From: Dioscorea cayenensis subsp. rotundata
Lineage: Eukaryota; Streptophyta; Magnoliopsida; Dioscoreales; Dioscoreaceae
Assembly: GCF_009730915.1 (NCBI RefSeq)
Contig: NC_052482.1
Location: 2,852,001 to 2,916,000 of the forward strand
Reading direction: 5' to 3'
DNA length: 64,000 nt
A program made the translations under genes and the position numbers. Positions 18,812-32,500 of this stretch are shown in pieces (within the stretch, counting starts at the first letter, position 1; each line of letters opens with the position of its first letter). The notes under the pieces are model-generated. The model saw only the letters and a program-made list of their open reading frames with translations, was not told the DNA's origin and searched no databases.

Positions 18812-19165
18812 TTATTTTTTAATGATAGATTTATTATTAAAAATATAAATTACCATAAATATCATGAAAATATTCTCATTGATAACTTTTTTCAAATTTT
18901 TCGACGTATATCTTTTATCTATCAATAATATCAACTTTCAAAAAGCCTTGGAAGCCATTTTTGCTCATTAGTTTTTTAAGTATATTATTTTTTTAATGAT
19001 AGATTTATTATTAAAAAAATATAAATTACCATAAATATCATGAAAGTATTCTCATTGATAATATTTTTCAAAATTTTCAATGTATATCTTTTATCTACCA
19101 ATAATATCAACAAAAAAAAAGCCTTGGAAGCCACTTTGCTCATTTGTTTTTTTTAAGTATTTTAA
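18812..19165. repeat. Tandem duplication of a ~172-bp AT-rich unit
   Basis: The segment at about 18812-18983 is repeated at about 18984-19165. Shared landmarks are AATGATAGATTTATTATTAA, ACCATAAATATCATGAAA and GCCTTGGAAGCCA. The copies differ by a few substitutions and small indels. There is no coding potential. Confidence 0.85.
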
Positions 19166-20039
19166 ATAATACTTTTATATTTTTTTTAAATAACTTTAGT
19201 TTTTTTTTTTTAATCAACCGGAATATACTTTAGAGTCGCCTTTTCCCATACAAAGTGGGTGATTATTCATTTTTTTTTTAATGAACTTGTTCACGGTTTA
19301 TTTAATTTTCAAAAATCCACCTAAGTTTTGTTTTTTCAAGGAAAAAAAAAATCAAAAGTTTTATAATCCCCACCAAGAAAATTACTTGGTTTTTCAGTGA
19401 ACTGACAACATAACAACCTTTCTTTGAAAAACATGTAAATAAATTAATATATATATATTTTGTGAAAATAATTTATTTTTATTTATAATTCCTATTTTGA
19501 ATTAAAAAAATAAAAATAAAAAGATAAATTCAAGCTTAATAATATCTATACTGTCAAACTGGCTTAATCAAATTATCAATCAACCTAATTTAAACCATTG
19601 AAGAAGATATTATATTTAGATAAAAAAAATTAATTTAAATGGGAATAGGTTAGAAGATTTTTCTTTTTAATATGGACAAGTAAGAGATTTTAAAAAAGAA
19701 AATGATAAAAGAAATTTCTTATTTTGACTAAACTTTGACTTTACAGACAGAAGTCAAAATAATAATTTTTAAATAAACTTAATTTTTCTAACTTATAATA
19801 AGATTTTAATAACACTAATAATAATATAAACAAATTACTAACTAAAATTTTAAATTAATCTAATTTAAAAATAAAAACAACTTGAATATAAACCATCAAA
19901 CAAGATTAAAAAAGAACTGAGCAATATATTCAAAAATTTAGTTTTCAAAAAGGGATAAATGCATCACTAAACAGAATATGAACATTGATTTATCATGCAT
20001 GCAAAGAGGTTGGTTATTATATTATCTTACTGATGAGTT
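19166..20039. other. Intergenic, 3' side of the BRCT gene
   Basis: AT-rich sequence with homopolymers. It should include the 3' UTR of the minus-strand BRCT gene just below 20040. No other feature is supported. Confidence 0.5.
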
Positions 20040-23000
20040 CTACAAATCTTCAGCATGGTTTGCAAAGAGAACATGTCTGTAAAAGATCAAAATTAAAATT
20101 AGTCAGATACAAAGCTGCACATTGTATAGCTTTTGAATCAGTAAAATGAATCAGTAAAATTATAAATATATGAAGAAAAGTTCTATAAGGTCACAAACCT
20201 CTCATATTCAAGTTTCTGAATGACAATACCAGTGAGTAGAAGCTCTGAGTTGTAAACATTGGCGCCTGCATGCAAGTTTCTTTTATTTTTCTAACTACAG
20301 AATGAATTTAGGAGAAAAATGGTGACAGTTACCTTTATCAAGTAGAGGGTGGCATATTGCATGATCTTCTTCACAAGATATGATCAGAATGTCCAGTAGT
20401 TTGTCATCGTTAATTGCAGAAATTTCAGACATCTCCATTGGCTGAGTAAATTGAACACTCAGTATATATCACATTGAGATTACAACAACAAAACATACAT
20501 TCTGCATCTATTTTCCCTTCATGTTTTTTTTTTATTGGTACTTCATGGAAATCACCAAACATTCGACAATGTGAAAGGATATTATTACTTTAAATTGGAT
20601 CATTTGAACAGATATGCACCATGGAATTTACAAAAGGCATTGTGCCATGAAACTAAAAATTTGGACTTAACATCAATGATATGGTGACATGGTCATTATC
20701 TAGTCATGATGTCGAGTGCAACCCTCAGTCAATATTCTAGAAGAGCCCAATTTGATAGGAAAATTGAACTTTCATTAACCATAATTTTACCTCTTGGCAA
20801 AAATAATGTCAACAGAAAAACAGGTTCAAGACTATGATGAGTTAATACAACAATGTTAGATTATGTGTCTAAACCATTATCACATGACACTTAACACCAG
20901 TGGGAATATTAATGCTAGACTGGAATTAGAAGTAATTGGTCAAAAAGTATTCTATCCAAAAATATCAAATGATTTTCAGTTACATTATGGAATCTATATA
21001 TATGTTTTGTGAGGCATGCCAATAATGTTTCCCATACAATGAGAATCATGCACATTCTATTTCACACAAAAAAGAATTTGTCAGCATCCACACAGAAAGA
21101 CCACATACCTCGCCACTGGATGCCTTTACCAAACTCAAAAGAAGCTCTCGGTCCGGTTTTGTGTTTGGTGTTACAAACACCCTTCTACCCTACAAAAGTC
21201 GTTTTTGAAGATTTATGAATAGCTCGACAGTGTTTACAGGAAAACTTTAGTCTATGGTGAAGTGTTTCAAACAAAAAAGCTTAACATATATATATAGATT
21301 GTCAGCAATACCTTCAAGAGAGGATTTTGGCATGCATAAGCCAGTGAAACAGGCATACTAAAGCAGAATTGCTTTTCTTTCTTCAGATCTCTTACAATGT
21401 AATTCTTCTCATTGATGAGACAGTTAGCTTGTCCACAACTTTCAAGCCACTGATGTGTCACAACAGATCTGCCTAAAGCCATTGCTTCTAGCATATTTCT
21501 TGTGCGTGCAAACTTATCTGCAACGAAGTGTGTGGCATCAAATATTGATGATGCAGTTGTCAACGCTAAGCGTGCCAATATCTGCCAAAAATCACCATAT
21601 CAGCCAGATCTCATGTTACTATAATTCAGACGATGAAAAAAGTAGAAAATTAATGATTCAGGTTACTTTTTTCTGTCTCTTGAGTGTGTTGCTATCTAAG
21701 TGCTGACTGAACATAACACGAACATCAGCCATATATTTTCTCCTCCGCAAATCTTTCGTAATCTGTTTAGAGAATGCATAATTAGTTTCAAGTATAATGT
21801 GTTCTCCGGCAATTGATGAGCTTACTGAATCTTTTTCTTGTGAAATTTCTTGATCATTAGCTTTGTAGAATGGTAGCAATTTCTCTGCTTCTTTCCATGG
21901 AAGCCTACATCTCATACCCAAAAACTGATCTTTTCTCTTTAATGGCTTTCCTGTTTGTGGATTTTCAACCATGTCTCCCCCCTGCAAACAAATATCTACA
22001 CAATGCTTCACTGGTGAGACTTCTTCAAATACCTCTGGATGACTATTGAAAGATGGGGAATCAGCCACCTCAAAAGTTGACTTGGGAACTTTTTTCTCCA
22101 AGTTCTTTTTTGAAAAGGATTTAGATGACTTTTGTCCAAAACCAGATAACAATGGCTGCTCTTTTATATTGAAAAGGATGTTATTATTTTGGCCAAGAAG
22201 GTCTCTACGGATGGATCTCTTCTTCCTCTTTACTGTAGAAAAGATTTCAGGAAAGCCTTTGACAATGGCGTCTATCCCTCCTTGTTGTGAAGAAAAATGC
22301 ATTGTAGTTGATAGTGATGACTTTTTGAAGTTATCAAGTACAACAATATGATTGTGATGAGTAATGTGATTGGTTCTCCTTCTCTTCGGCTGGTTAAAAG
22401 ATAATTCCATTGGGCAATTGGCTTTACTTTCCTTCTCTTGCATTTTCACAGTACCTGTCAACTCAGAATGGGAGAAAATATTTCCCGCTGGTGTCTCTCC
22501 TGTTGTATTCTCTACCACCTTCTCCATTTTTGAGTTACTAGATTGTTTTTGGAAAGCATGGAGCCTCCCCCTACTTAATATATTGCACTTCACCTTCCCT
22601 TGATTAGGTTGTTTTGTGATCACTCTTAAATCATGAGCAGAAGAAACCCTTTGATGAAACAAAGTATCACCTAAATTCTTGCCAACTGTCATATCTGTGC
22701 TGGAATCTCCAGGTGAATGGTCATTTCCTTGATGCATGTCTTTCTTCAATTCATGGTTTAGAGAAGGGCTATAGCATAAAGCCTCCATGGCTTCAGCAGC
22801 CAACTGTGTAGCAGGGCCAACATCATATATACCTGGAATACCATCATAAGCATCTGTATCTTTCAAATGCTGCTGTAGAATTCCTGAATTTGAATGATCA
22901 TATGCGTCACTTTGAATTGTCTCATTTTTAGATCCAAGCAAATTTTCAGGTAAAGAGTTATTAAACTTTGTACCTGAGCTCAAACCAGAGAAGCTCCTCA

Positions 23001-23722
23001 TTTTTACATTAATTTGATGAACTTTTGCATCTTCATCCCCGTCCATAGCAACTGTAGCTCCAGTGACTGCAGAACTACAATGCCTCTGCTTATTAACTTG
23101 GCTATGTAAATTTAATGCATCAACTCTTCTTTCTGAGGAGCTACCTTTTGTACTGTTGAAGAGCTCGCCCTTTTCATCATCAATACTCTCAACCCAGTCA
23201 AAAATTGGAGTTTGTGCAACCAGACTTTGATGATCAACCCATTTAGCCATATACTGAACCCCTTTTGAAATTGAAACACAAGGTGACTTGCTCAATTTGC
23301 TTTTTCCAGAGCCAATTTCTTGAGTTGAAGCCAAATCATTATCGAATAGAAAATTATTAACAGCATCAAAAGCTTTGGCTTGGGAAAGAACACCAGGTTC
23401 TTGAGATAAAGTATATCCTACTACTGCAACCTCATGACCAGTGTTGCACATAATATTGTCAGTAGATTTTTTCTTTACTGGAGATGGCATCTCATTGGGA
23501 AAATTACTTTGCTTCAAAATGTCAGCAATGCATTTCTCCTCATTGTCTCCATAAATCTCCATCCATCTTCTGGGTTTGAAGATTCTGTCAGCGTCCACTT
23601 GACCTCTATTGAGGGTTGAAGAAATCAGACATGAGCTACATGAATCCACATCCAAATGGATGATTTTGCTGTCCCGCACTGCCTCTGTGCTTTCTTCATG
23701 ATTTTTTCCAGTCTTGCTACTT
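20040..23722 (-). CDS. BRCT-domain DNA-damage-response protein (PAXIP1/RTT107-like), 5' end unresolved
   Basis: This looks like a plant nuclear protein with a C-terminal tandem BRCT module that binds phosphoproteins at DNA breaks (family inference). Exons seen are 23722-21668, 21581-21312, 21189-21109, 20442-20333, 20265-20199 and 20076-20040. The first is a long, mostly disordered region with a conserved-looking patch (GPATQLAAEAMEALCYSP). BRCT 1 spans its end and the next exon (motifs THFVADKFARTRNMLEA, VVTHQWLESCGQA). BRCT 2 starts at GRRVFVTPNTKPD and continues through ILIISCEED and NSELLLTGIVIQKLEYER to a TAG. In exon 20442-20333 the frame entering after SSGE shifts at an AAAA run near 20398-20401, where a 1-nt insertion or 2-nt deletion separates INDDK from LLDILIISC. 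Either the gene is damaged there or the assembly has an error. No N-terminal exons or convincing start were found, though the acceptor at 23722 shows that they exist. Confidence 0.8.
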
Positions 23723-25724
23723 CTGAAAAGAATTTTTCATCAATATCCATTACAATAGGAGTCAGAGTATGGACAATGGCCAGACCAAATAACCAGAATG
23801 ACACTGAAGTAAAGGGTCTTGATCCAACAATTAGTGAGAAGAGAAAGAGCCTGAATATAAACTAGAACATGAGTTGTAAAAGATAGTTTTCATGAGTAAA
23901 AGCATGATTATTTCAAGTTTGCATTTGCAGAAAACATCACTGGCTCTAGCACTGGAGAAGTGTTTTGGTCCATTAGAATCAAACAAAGCAGCCCACTTTA
24001 ATTGTATTAGCAGACATATAATAAATCTGCTTCATGATTCACAGAATGATGCATACGAAACTGAAAAGCAATGATGAAATAAAGCATATATAAAAGTTGC
24101 AATGATTTGGCACAAGAAGAAAAACAAAGCATCAATATACGGAATGTATTAGTTCACAAAGAACCTTCAAACTTCATGTATTTTGACTCAACTTTAAGTC
24201 TCTAGATAAGGATTCCAACCACATATATAATAATAGAAAGGGATTTCTTCTCTTTAAACCAGATTAAAGTTTTATGGCCTACAACTAGGCAATATGTTAT
24301 TCTATGAGATCGGTGTTAAACTTATTCTCTTCAAAGTTCAAACCTTTGCATTAATTGTTTGTCAAGAAACCACTAGCAATGCTAGTGAGTTGTGACCAAT
24401 AGAGGATTCAAGGTTCATGTCAACAGAAGAAATTTTCAAGTTTTGCATAAAATCAGACTGAGCTCATCAGTTCATAATCAATAGATGATTTATTGATCAA
24501 TTACACTTTATTTGTAACCCAATCTACAGAACACTGCCTTATTCCATGATTAATTAACTATCTTATGCCAAGTGAAAGAATTCCCGTGCAAGTAATAGAG
24601 ATAGTACTCTGCAACCAACAGTAGACACTTCCATCAATAAATCCAATGCTGATAAACAATGGGGAAAAGCTAAACCTTACTCCTGAAAACATTTCATTTG
24701 TAATTCTCACCATACAAAGCAAGCCAAAGGTATAACCATGACAAATATCAACTAAAAGTTCATTCTTTATAATCTACACTAACACATACTTCAAATAATT
24801 GAATGTTCACACCATTTAGCTAGTTAATTCACATAGACAACAAAGAATTATAGATCCCATCACTGCAAGAGCCAACCTATACATCTCAACAGTTCTGAGA
24901 ACACTATATAGTCATCCTTTGAATTCTTAAATCATGTGAAGATTCTAAATTACTCTCACATTATTGACACACAAATCATACTTTACAAGAACCATAAAGC
25001 TAGCAACTTCAAAACCTAAATTGGGAAAGTGTTCAATAATAAAGCTTAAACTTTAAAATAATCAACAGTTCTGAAACCAAAAAGACAATCATCCTTGAAA
25101 ATCTTTAAACATGTAAAAAAAAATTCTCAATTTCTTTCTCACATTGACCTTATTTAGCAAATCAGGATGCAATTTTGGCGAACTCACAATCCAAACACCA
25201 AATTTTTAATAAGTATAATGCTAGCAACTTCAAAACCTAAATTTGGATAGAGTTCGATCATAGACCTGAAACTTTAATTGATCATGAAACCTTTCTTCAC
25301 GGAAATGATCTCCAGCAATCAAAAATTACAGAACAAGCAAGACAAGGATTAACTAAACTAAAATTGCAAACCCTAAAACACCCAAGCATAGGAGAGAAAA
25401 CACCCCATAACTAAGAACACCAAATGAAAACTAGAATTCTAGATTTCAAATTCAGATTGACAACAAAAACACATGAAGCAAAGAACAGCAGGATCAAGAC
25501 GAGGAAGAAGAGCAATGAAAGGAGGAAGAAGGGGAGAAGAAGATGACCAGGTGTCGCCATGAAAGAGCCAGAGCCAGAGCGTTGATGAATCCGGAGAAGA
25601 AGCAGAGAGACCTGAATCATTTTGTATTCATTCCCGATGATTGCTTGCGAGGGAATTTGGAAAGTTGGAGGGAAAGTAATAGAAAATTTGATTTGTCATA
25701 TATTTTGCAGTAAGCTTTCACACA
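23723..25724 (-). other. Upstream part of the BRCT gene: introns, 5' exons not resolved
   Basis: A 3' splice site (TTCTTTTCAG) precedes the long exon at 23722, so the transcript must begin further up. A CT-rich, 5'-UTR-like stretch on the minus strand around 25480-25620, with an ATG at 25618-25620 followed at once by a donor-like CAGGTCTCT, is a candidate first exon. No coding exon could be supported between. The sequence shows no transposon signature. Confidence 0.45.
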
Positions 25725-25796
25725 GGGCATTTGGTCTAGTGGTATGATTCTCGCTTTGGGTGCGAGAGGTCCCGAGTTCGATTCTCGGAATGCCCC
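25725..25796 (+). tRNA. tRNA-Pro (anticodon TGG)
   Basis: This 72-nt sequence folds as a complete tRNA. The acceptor stem GGGCATT pairs with AATGCCC and is followed by discriminator C. The D arm contains GGTCTAGTGGTA (A box). The anticodon loop is CTTTGGGTG with anticodon TGG. The T arm contains GAGTTCGATTC (B box). It has no intron and no encoded CCA. It agrees with the plant nuclear tRNA-Pro sequence I know. It lies in the short gap between the BRCT gene's 5' end and the CCT6 3' end, transcribed away from the BRCT gene. Confidence 0.97.
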
Positions 25797-25805
25797 CACG
25801 GCCTC

Positions 25806-25810
25806 TTTTT
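25806..25810 (+). terminator. Pol III T-run terminator of tRNA-Pro
   Basis: A run of five T residues lies ten bases past the tRNA 3' end, the usual RNA polymerase III stop signal. A longer T run follows near 25816. Confidence 0.8.
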
Positions 25811-26566
25811 ATATTTTTTTTATTAACTTTTACGGAAATATTAAATTAGTATTTCTTTTTTGACGTTTTTTTTAATGTTCTTGAAGTTGTGATCACTGAT
25901 TAGAGTTTCAGAAATTATATGAATTATATATTTTCTTTACAATTGCTTTTTGTACAAGTTCTATAATTTCATTTATTTTAAAATCACTCTAGAAATGGAG
26001 GGATTTTGTTTGTTTTTAATCACTCAAATAAAAACTAAACAAGGCAAAAATAAACAAAAACAATAGTCCCTACTTGACGCACATATGTGTATATATAGAA
26101 ATGGATTTTTCTCTTCTTGAACAAATTTTTTTCTCATCAAAACATTGTAAAAATAAAAAGTCACATTACCAGCAGTTCATATACCAATACAATAATAACC
26201 TAATTATATATATATATACTATACCTTCCAGACTCATTAAACAAGCCTACAAATATAAATTGCAAAATCATTGTATAAAAATTCATGTCAATAACAATGA
26301 GGTAATGAGTAAGAAACTCCAAACTACTGTTTAAAACAATACACACACTACAAGAAAACAGCAAAGTTAAAAAAGCTTTTAAATGAGAACCTAGTTTCTG
26401 TTTTTCAAAACATAATGTCATTCAGAATCATCTTAAATCCAAAAAACCCTACATGAGAGGCACTCAAAACCGGTAAATTAGGGCTAAGCATCTCATTCCT
26501 CGATCCAATTTTTTTTTTTTTTTTAACATGTGCCCAAGAACAAATCTAAATGATTTACACCCCAGC
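25811..26566. other. Intergenic, 3' side of CCT6
   Basis: AT-rich DNA without a gene. The part next to 26566 should be the CCT6 3' UTR. A T/A homopolymer (about 26510-26524) and a TA tract (26205-26217) are the only repeats seen. Confidence 0.5.
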
Positions 26567-29500
26567 TTAACTTGGTTTTCGCATGTTCCGGCCAGCCCGG
26601 ATTACCTCATCTACTAGCAGCAACTGAGAGGCGATCACCGGCCTGCAAAATTAACTATTCCTGTGTTAGAAAAAATCACAGTAAAATGCAGGCTTAAGAC
26701 ACTATTTGAAGTTCATCAAGGGGTGATGCACAGACCCGGAGTTTATAATCTGACGTTTGACCGAGTAATTATCGAAGATACCCTCCATGAGAGGATCAAT
26801 TGGGTCTCCGGTGTGTTGATTCAGACCAACAATGAATCCCTTGTCATGCTCTCCCTGATAAAATAGGTTCACAATTTACAAATGCCAAATAGAACAGCTT
26901 ACTCTATATATATATGTATGAATGAATGACAGGAAAAAATAAGTTACCGTGAGAGCAATTATGACATCTTGTGTATCAAGACCAGAGTTCTCAGCGAGTG
27001 TCTTTGGAACCACAAGAAGTGCATCAGCAAATGCTTGCACACCAAGTTGCGCACGCTGTTTAACATTTTCATTTAGTAATCCCATAAGAACCGGCAAGAA
27101 GTATTTATTAAGGGCATGTTAAAATGTGACTCACCCCTTGAACAGTTTTCTTCACATTGTTTACCAAATGCTGACTGGCTGCCACCTCAAATGCACCTGC
27201 CCCCTGCATCATATTGAAATATGTATATATATAGATCACAAATATAAATGGTAAAAATCATAAATGCAGTAAAAGTACAAACTCATGGGAAATTTTACTC
27301 AGTTGATGGTAAACCGCTAAAGAAATGGTTAACCTATAAAACGAACATAGCACAACAGCTATACATGCATGTAGCCAACCACAAAAACAAAAAATTTAAA
27401 CACTCACCAACATATCCATGGTAAATTTTCAAATAATCAGATAATTAAATAGAGTGCACAAGCCCAAAACACAGTTAAGATCATGGATATGTAACTTTCA
27501 AAAGGTGACATTCATTTCCTTTTACCAACTCAAATTCCATGGTATCACACCTGGCCATACATAAATTCAATAATTTCAGTTTCTGGTATTAACTATATGG
27601 TTTACCATTTACATGGCCGCCAACGTGACAGGATTAAAGAACATTAATGAATGGAAGAATACAGGTTAACAGCTTAACTTTCCCTAACACCCAAAATAAG
27701 GAATTAAAGTAGGCTCAACTATTCAGTTTTCATATCACCTTTACGACAATATGTATTTGAGAGTCAACTGATTGTTAAAATGAGAACAATAACTAATCAA
27801 GAAAGTACATTGCAAAACTAAATTGATGGTGTTAGAGTGAACCACCAAAATAGGACTCTTGTTAGGTCAGATATGAGAAGTGGATTCATAATGCATGGAC
27901 AACACGAGATACAAAAGACAGTATATGGATCTCACCAGAATCACAGCTTCATCTTCAATGGTGTTTTTAACAGATCTTAGGCCATCACGAACAGCATCCT
28001 TAATTTGAGCAATGGTATGATCATTTGGTCCTGCAGCAGATTTTAAGGCACAAATGTGACTTACTTTGTCACATCATGGACAAGTGTGCCAAAAATTTAA
28101 TTGTTAGTGAAAACACACAACCTTTTATAAGGATCGTACAAGAATGTGGGTTCTTCACATTCTCGACAAAGGTGTATTTCTCCTCCCCAAGGACATGCTC
28201 GTAAACAAGCCCAGCCCAACCAAGACAATCTGGAGTCAAGTCATCAACTGAATTAACAGCCTCTCCTCCGCAAGCTAAAACAAGTCTCTCCATGTTTCTC
28301 CTCTTTGCTCTTCGAAGAGCAACAATCTGCACAACACAACACATCCAATTCATATGAATTCAAGTAAAATGGATATTGAATAGGCAAGTTAAGAGTTATT
28401 GACAGTAGCTTCACACCTACATACGTTCTTATCATTCATAAATCCAGTAATATGGAAGATGAGAATGATAAACTGCATGAAAATGAGAGCAAAAAAGAAA
28501 GTGGCCCTAATAGAAAATTTTTTCAGAATGACCATGTCATTAACATCTCTGTGGCCTCCCTGATAGTGTCGTACACATTGAAAAAAGAAATTGTAAATAA
28601 GTGGTCTCAGACCATTAAGATTTGCAGCCCACAGTGGCTTTCTCAACTAAGAACATAAAATAAAATAGCATTAAATGGTAGGCAAAAGTGTTGAGAAGAA
28701 AAGTAACGAACCCCTGCTCTAGCTAGAAGGTCCAATGAAGGAGGGTCAATTCCCTTTTGATTAATCACAACAAAGTTGTTGTCATTGCCTGAGCAGACCT
28801 GGGAGAAGTCATTGATTAATTCAGAACAAGAGGAAAGACCGCCATGAATGAAAAATGGTCAGTAATTCTTTTTACCTTGTTCTTCAATTCTATGATTTTC
28901 CTAACTCGATCATCGACTTGGCGCCTTTCAGCAGCAACCATTTTTTCTCTCTGCTCAGCGTTGGAGTAGAAAAACCCAGCATTTACCTCACTAAACAAAA
29001 GAACTTGTTAGCTAAACATAAATGTACAATATTCTCCAACATAATCATAAACTGTATTGCAGGAAATTTCAAAGATGACACTTTACGACATTAACACAGA
29101 AAAGACATTCTCTGAAAATGAAGATAATAATAGAGAAGAGTACCAGACATCAATTAGCTCCATAACACGATTCTACTAAATCAACAGAATTTCTACACAA
29201 GCAATTTCCTCAGATGCAAAATATCAATTAGAAAGGGAAAAAAAGGCTAAAAATATAGAAGAAATGGTACAAGGAACTTATCAAGTAATTAGGTTAAGCT
29301 TTCACATAACAATTGCACAAACCCTTCAATCATAAAAATACCTTTAGAATTCAACAAAATGAAGAAATAAAGGATACCAATGAGGGTTTATGATCAACTT
29401 AGAATTTCATCATCTCTATGATCAACTTAGAATTTTATTATTTCTATGCATCTTAAAGCAGCTACTTGCAAGCAGAGATGTTTCTCGTTCTCATCAATGG

Positions 29501-32500
29501 CTATATAACAAACAAAATCTAGTCGCGAAAAGACTTTACAGATTGTACTAAGAGAGTTATTATTGGAAATGCCATAACACAACATCTCAAATGGCAAACA
29601 AAATATGCAGATACCAAAGGCAATTATACCAGCAAATTGTATACCTTTTCTCATACTCAAGAGATACATTACAAGTCAAGATATGACAATTCTCCACCCT
29701 CCGTTTCATATCAGGATGCCGAGAACCATGATCAAGGACAAGGCCCTCTACCTAGATAAGGAGGCAGAAGAAAATTTTAATAAAATGTATTAAAAATAAT
29801 ATAAACAACACAAACCAGAAACTTTCATAAGTTAATAAAGGCATCATTGTAGTTTAGGATGATCAACTGTCCAAAACACATGCAAATAAATATTCTACAG
29901 ACAAAATATTAAAGAGTCATTTAACATTGTTGTCCCTCGAACATTACACACATACTGGTACATAAATCTAGATAAGGAGGAGATTCAAGTTAGTGTGACC
30001 AACATAATAACAAAGTAAGGCCTAAAAAGGCATGATGGAGGTAATAAAAATTGTATGTATAAAACAATCACCCATCATTTTGCACAAAGGGCATAAGCAT
30101 CCCCCAAAAGACCGATTAAAGTAAACAGCAGTTAGAGGATGTTCATAACTCAAAGTGTAACTCATTATAAGTCATCACAATCATATTCATCCAAGGTAAA
30201 GTATTTTTTACATAAGCAATTAAAAAACCATTACACTGAGCAAATGAGGTAAAGATAAACTAGAAAGTGTTAAGACATTTTTGCAACTATAGTTTTTATC
30301 ATTGATGAGCGCTAAGTCATGGAATCAAGTAACAACCACATCAAAATGTCCTTCGAAACAGGATCCATGTAAAAAGAAAGAATCAACAATCTTCAAATTC
30401 AAACTTGAAAGTCATAGGAAACCACAGAGGGTTCATTTGTCCTAAAATATCCAAAGTTCGGACATAAATAAAGTAGACCATACAGCTACCATAAAGATTA
30501 GACCATTCGGAGGTTTTTTAGTTGAGTATATGCCAAAAAATGCTCATACTACTGAACACGTTGACGTTATACTCAACCTATGGAAACATCTCATTCACCA
30601 ATCAAGCATCACAGAGCATGAAGGATATATCACAGTAAGCACATTAAAGACAAAAACATACCAGACGGGTATCAACATCAAACTTATGACGCATGTGCAT
30701 AATCTCAACCATAAAGAGATCAATAGGCTCATCAGGCTTACGGACACAGAGGACCTGTCAAAAAAGTAAGAAACATGACACAAGGTTACATTCAACTGAA
30801 CAACACAATGCACAGCAATCGTATCAAATGCAAATCGAAGGTTGCCAAGGTTTAACTTGGTAACCTTAGAGATGCATATATCATAAGCAAACAACTATTT
30901 ATCAACAAAATAAGAAAAGAAGAAGAAGAAGAAGTGAAGAGGAAGATATGCCATATCATAGACAGAGTGTTCAGCTGGCATCAATCTCAATTAAACCAAG
31001 GTGAGAAATGCATAAGCAATGCCACTCAGATATGGATAAGGGTGTCAAGTACCCCCGAGTATTGGAGAGCATATGATAGATATACATATATAAGCATTTG
31101 TAAGTGAACAAAGTGAATCACATTGCGTTTTAGAAGAGTGGAAAACATTTTAGTAAAACAAGTTGTCTTTAAAGAATTAGAACTTAGGACAGCTGATTTA
31201 AATCATATTAAAAATTAAATTAAAAAAGAATTCTTCAAATCATGAACATAACTATAAAAAGATTCAAAACATAAGAATCAATTTATAAAAATTAAAAGAA
31301 AAAAAGGCTAAACAAATGGAGTATTTCCTTCTGGATACACTCAATATATTGCAGTGTTTTATGGTAGACCTCAAGTCTCCGGTCAATTGTGCATATCAAA
31401 CAAATATATTAAATAAATTATGAGATGATGACTGAAGTTCAGATATCCATTTAGCTGAACGTATCTTGCACAATAATGCCAGTGTGAGATGAATTCATAA
31501 GATGCTAAGTTCACTGTAAAAAATATATGAAAGTTAAAAACTGACTAACAAGTAACAACAGCTTCAAAGAAAGACGAGCATTTAAAATACCTAGCTTAAG
31601 GGACCTGGAGAGTTCTGGGAATTAAAGTTGAAACCATTTGCAATGAATCCCAATACTAAATGCAACAAAAACAATAACACTGAAAGGATCAACTGCATGA
31701 AAGGCAACACGATCATGCGCAACTAACACGTTGTTAAAGAAATAAGAATGATGTTATAAGACGGCATTGGGACTTGGGTGATGACAGAACAACTAAAAAT
31801 AAAAACATTCAGGTCAAGAATAGTTTACAAGGAATATATATTGAAAAAAAAGAGGTAATGAAGCATCTAGAAAGAAGATAAATATGATGAATAATGCCTT
31901 CGTATTAAATTGTGCAAAGAGTCAAATAGGTGTTGAATTCAGAAAAACAGCATATTAGAAGAAAACGAACAAGGGGCATTTTACTTAAAAGAGCAAAACA
32001 TACCGCATTCACTACTATGTCAGTCAACTGATCAGCCAACGATTCATATAACTGTCAAAAGAGAAATTCAAAATCATTTCTCACAAGGCAGTTGATAAAG
32101 GAAAAGATCATAAAAAAAATGAAGCAACAAGAGGAAAATAAAGAATGAAAGACTGAATTACTTTAGTCCTGAGGGTGGTTCTTGCCACCATTTTCAAGAT
32201 CTCTGCATCAGGTGTCTCACCAACAGTAACATGTGTCTTGAACTTCTCAATGAATTCGAGTATTGCCCTCTTAGCAATATCAAAACCATCCACCAACACA
32301 CGCGGATGCATCCCTAAGTAAATGCCATTTCATAAGATTCCAAATTTGAGCAACAAACACACATGAAAAAAAGAATTTTCAAAACGCGATCTCCAGAAAA
32401 CACCAAAGATTCCCACTTTCTACAAATTAACCTCACAGAACGCAGAAAATTGTACCATTAAGCAAACAATGCATGGCATAATTTGAAAATAAAAAAAACA

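Noticed and set aside
22046-22603. Plus-strand frames opposite the BRCT gene
   Set aside because: Antisense shadows of a long coding exon.
23740-23749. ATG near 23742 (MDIDEKFF...) as the BRCT gene start
   Set aside because: It is in a different frame from the long exon and lies upstream of a good acceptor at 23722, so it is intronic.
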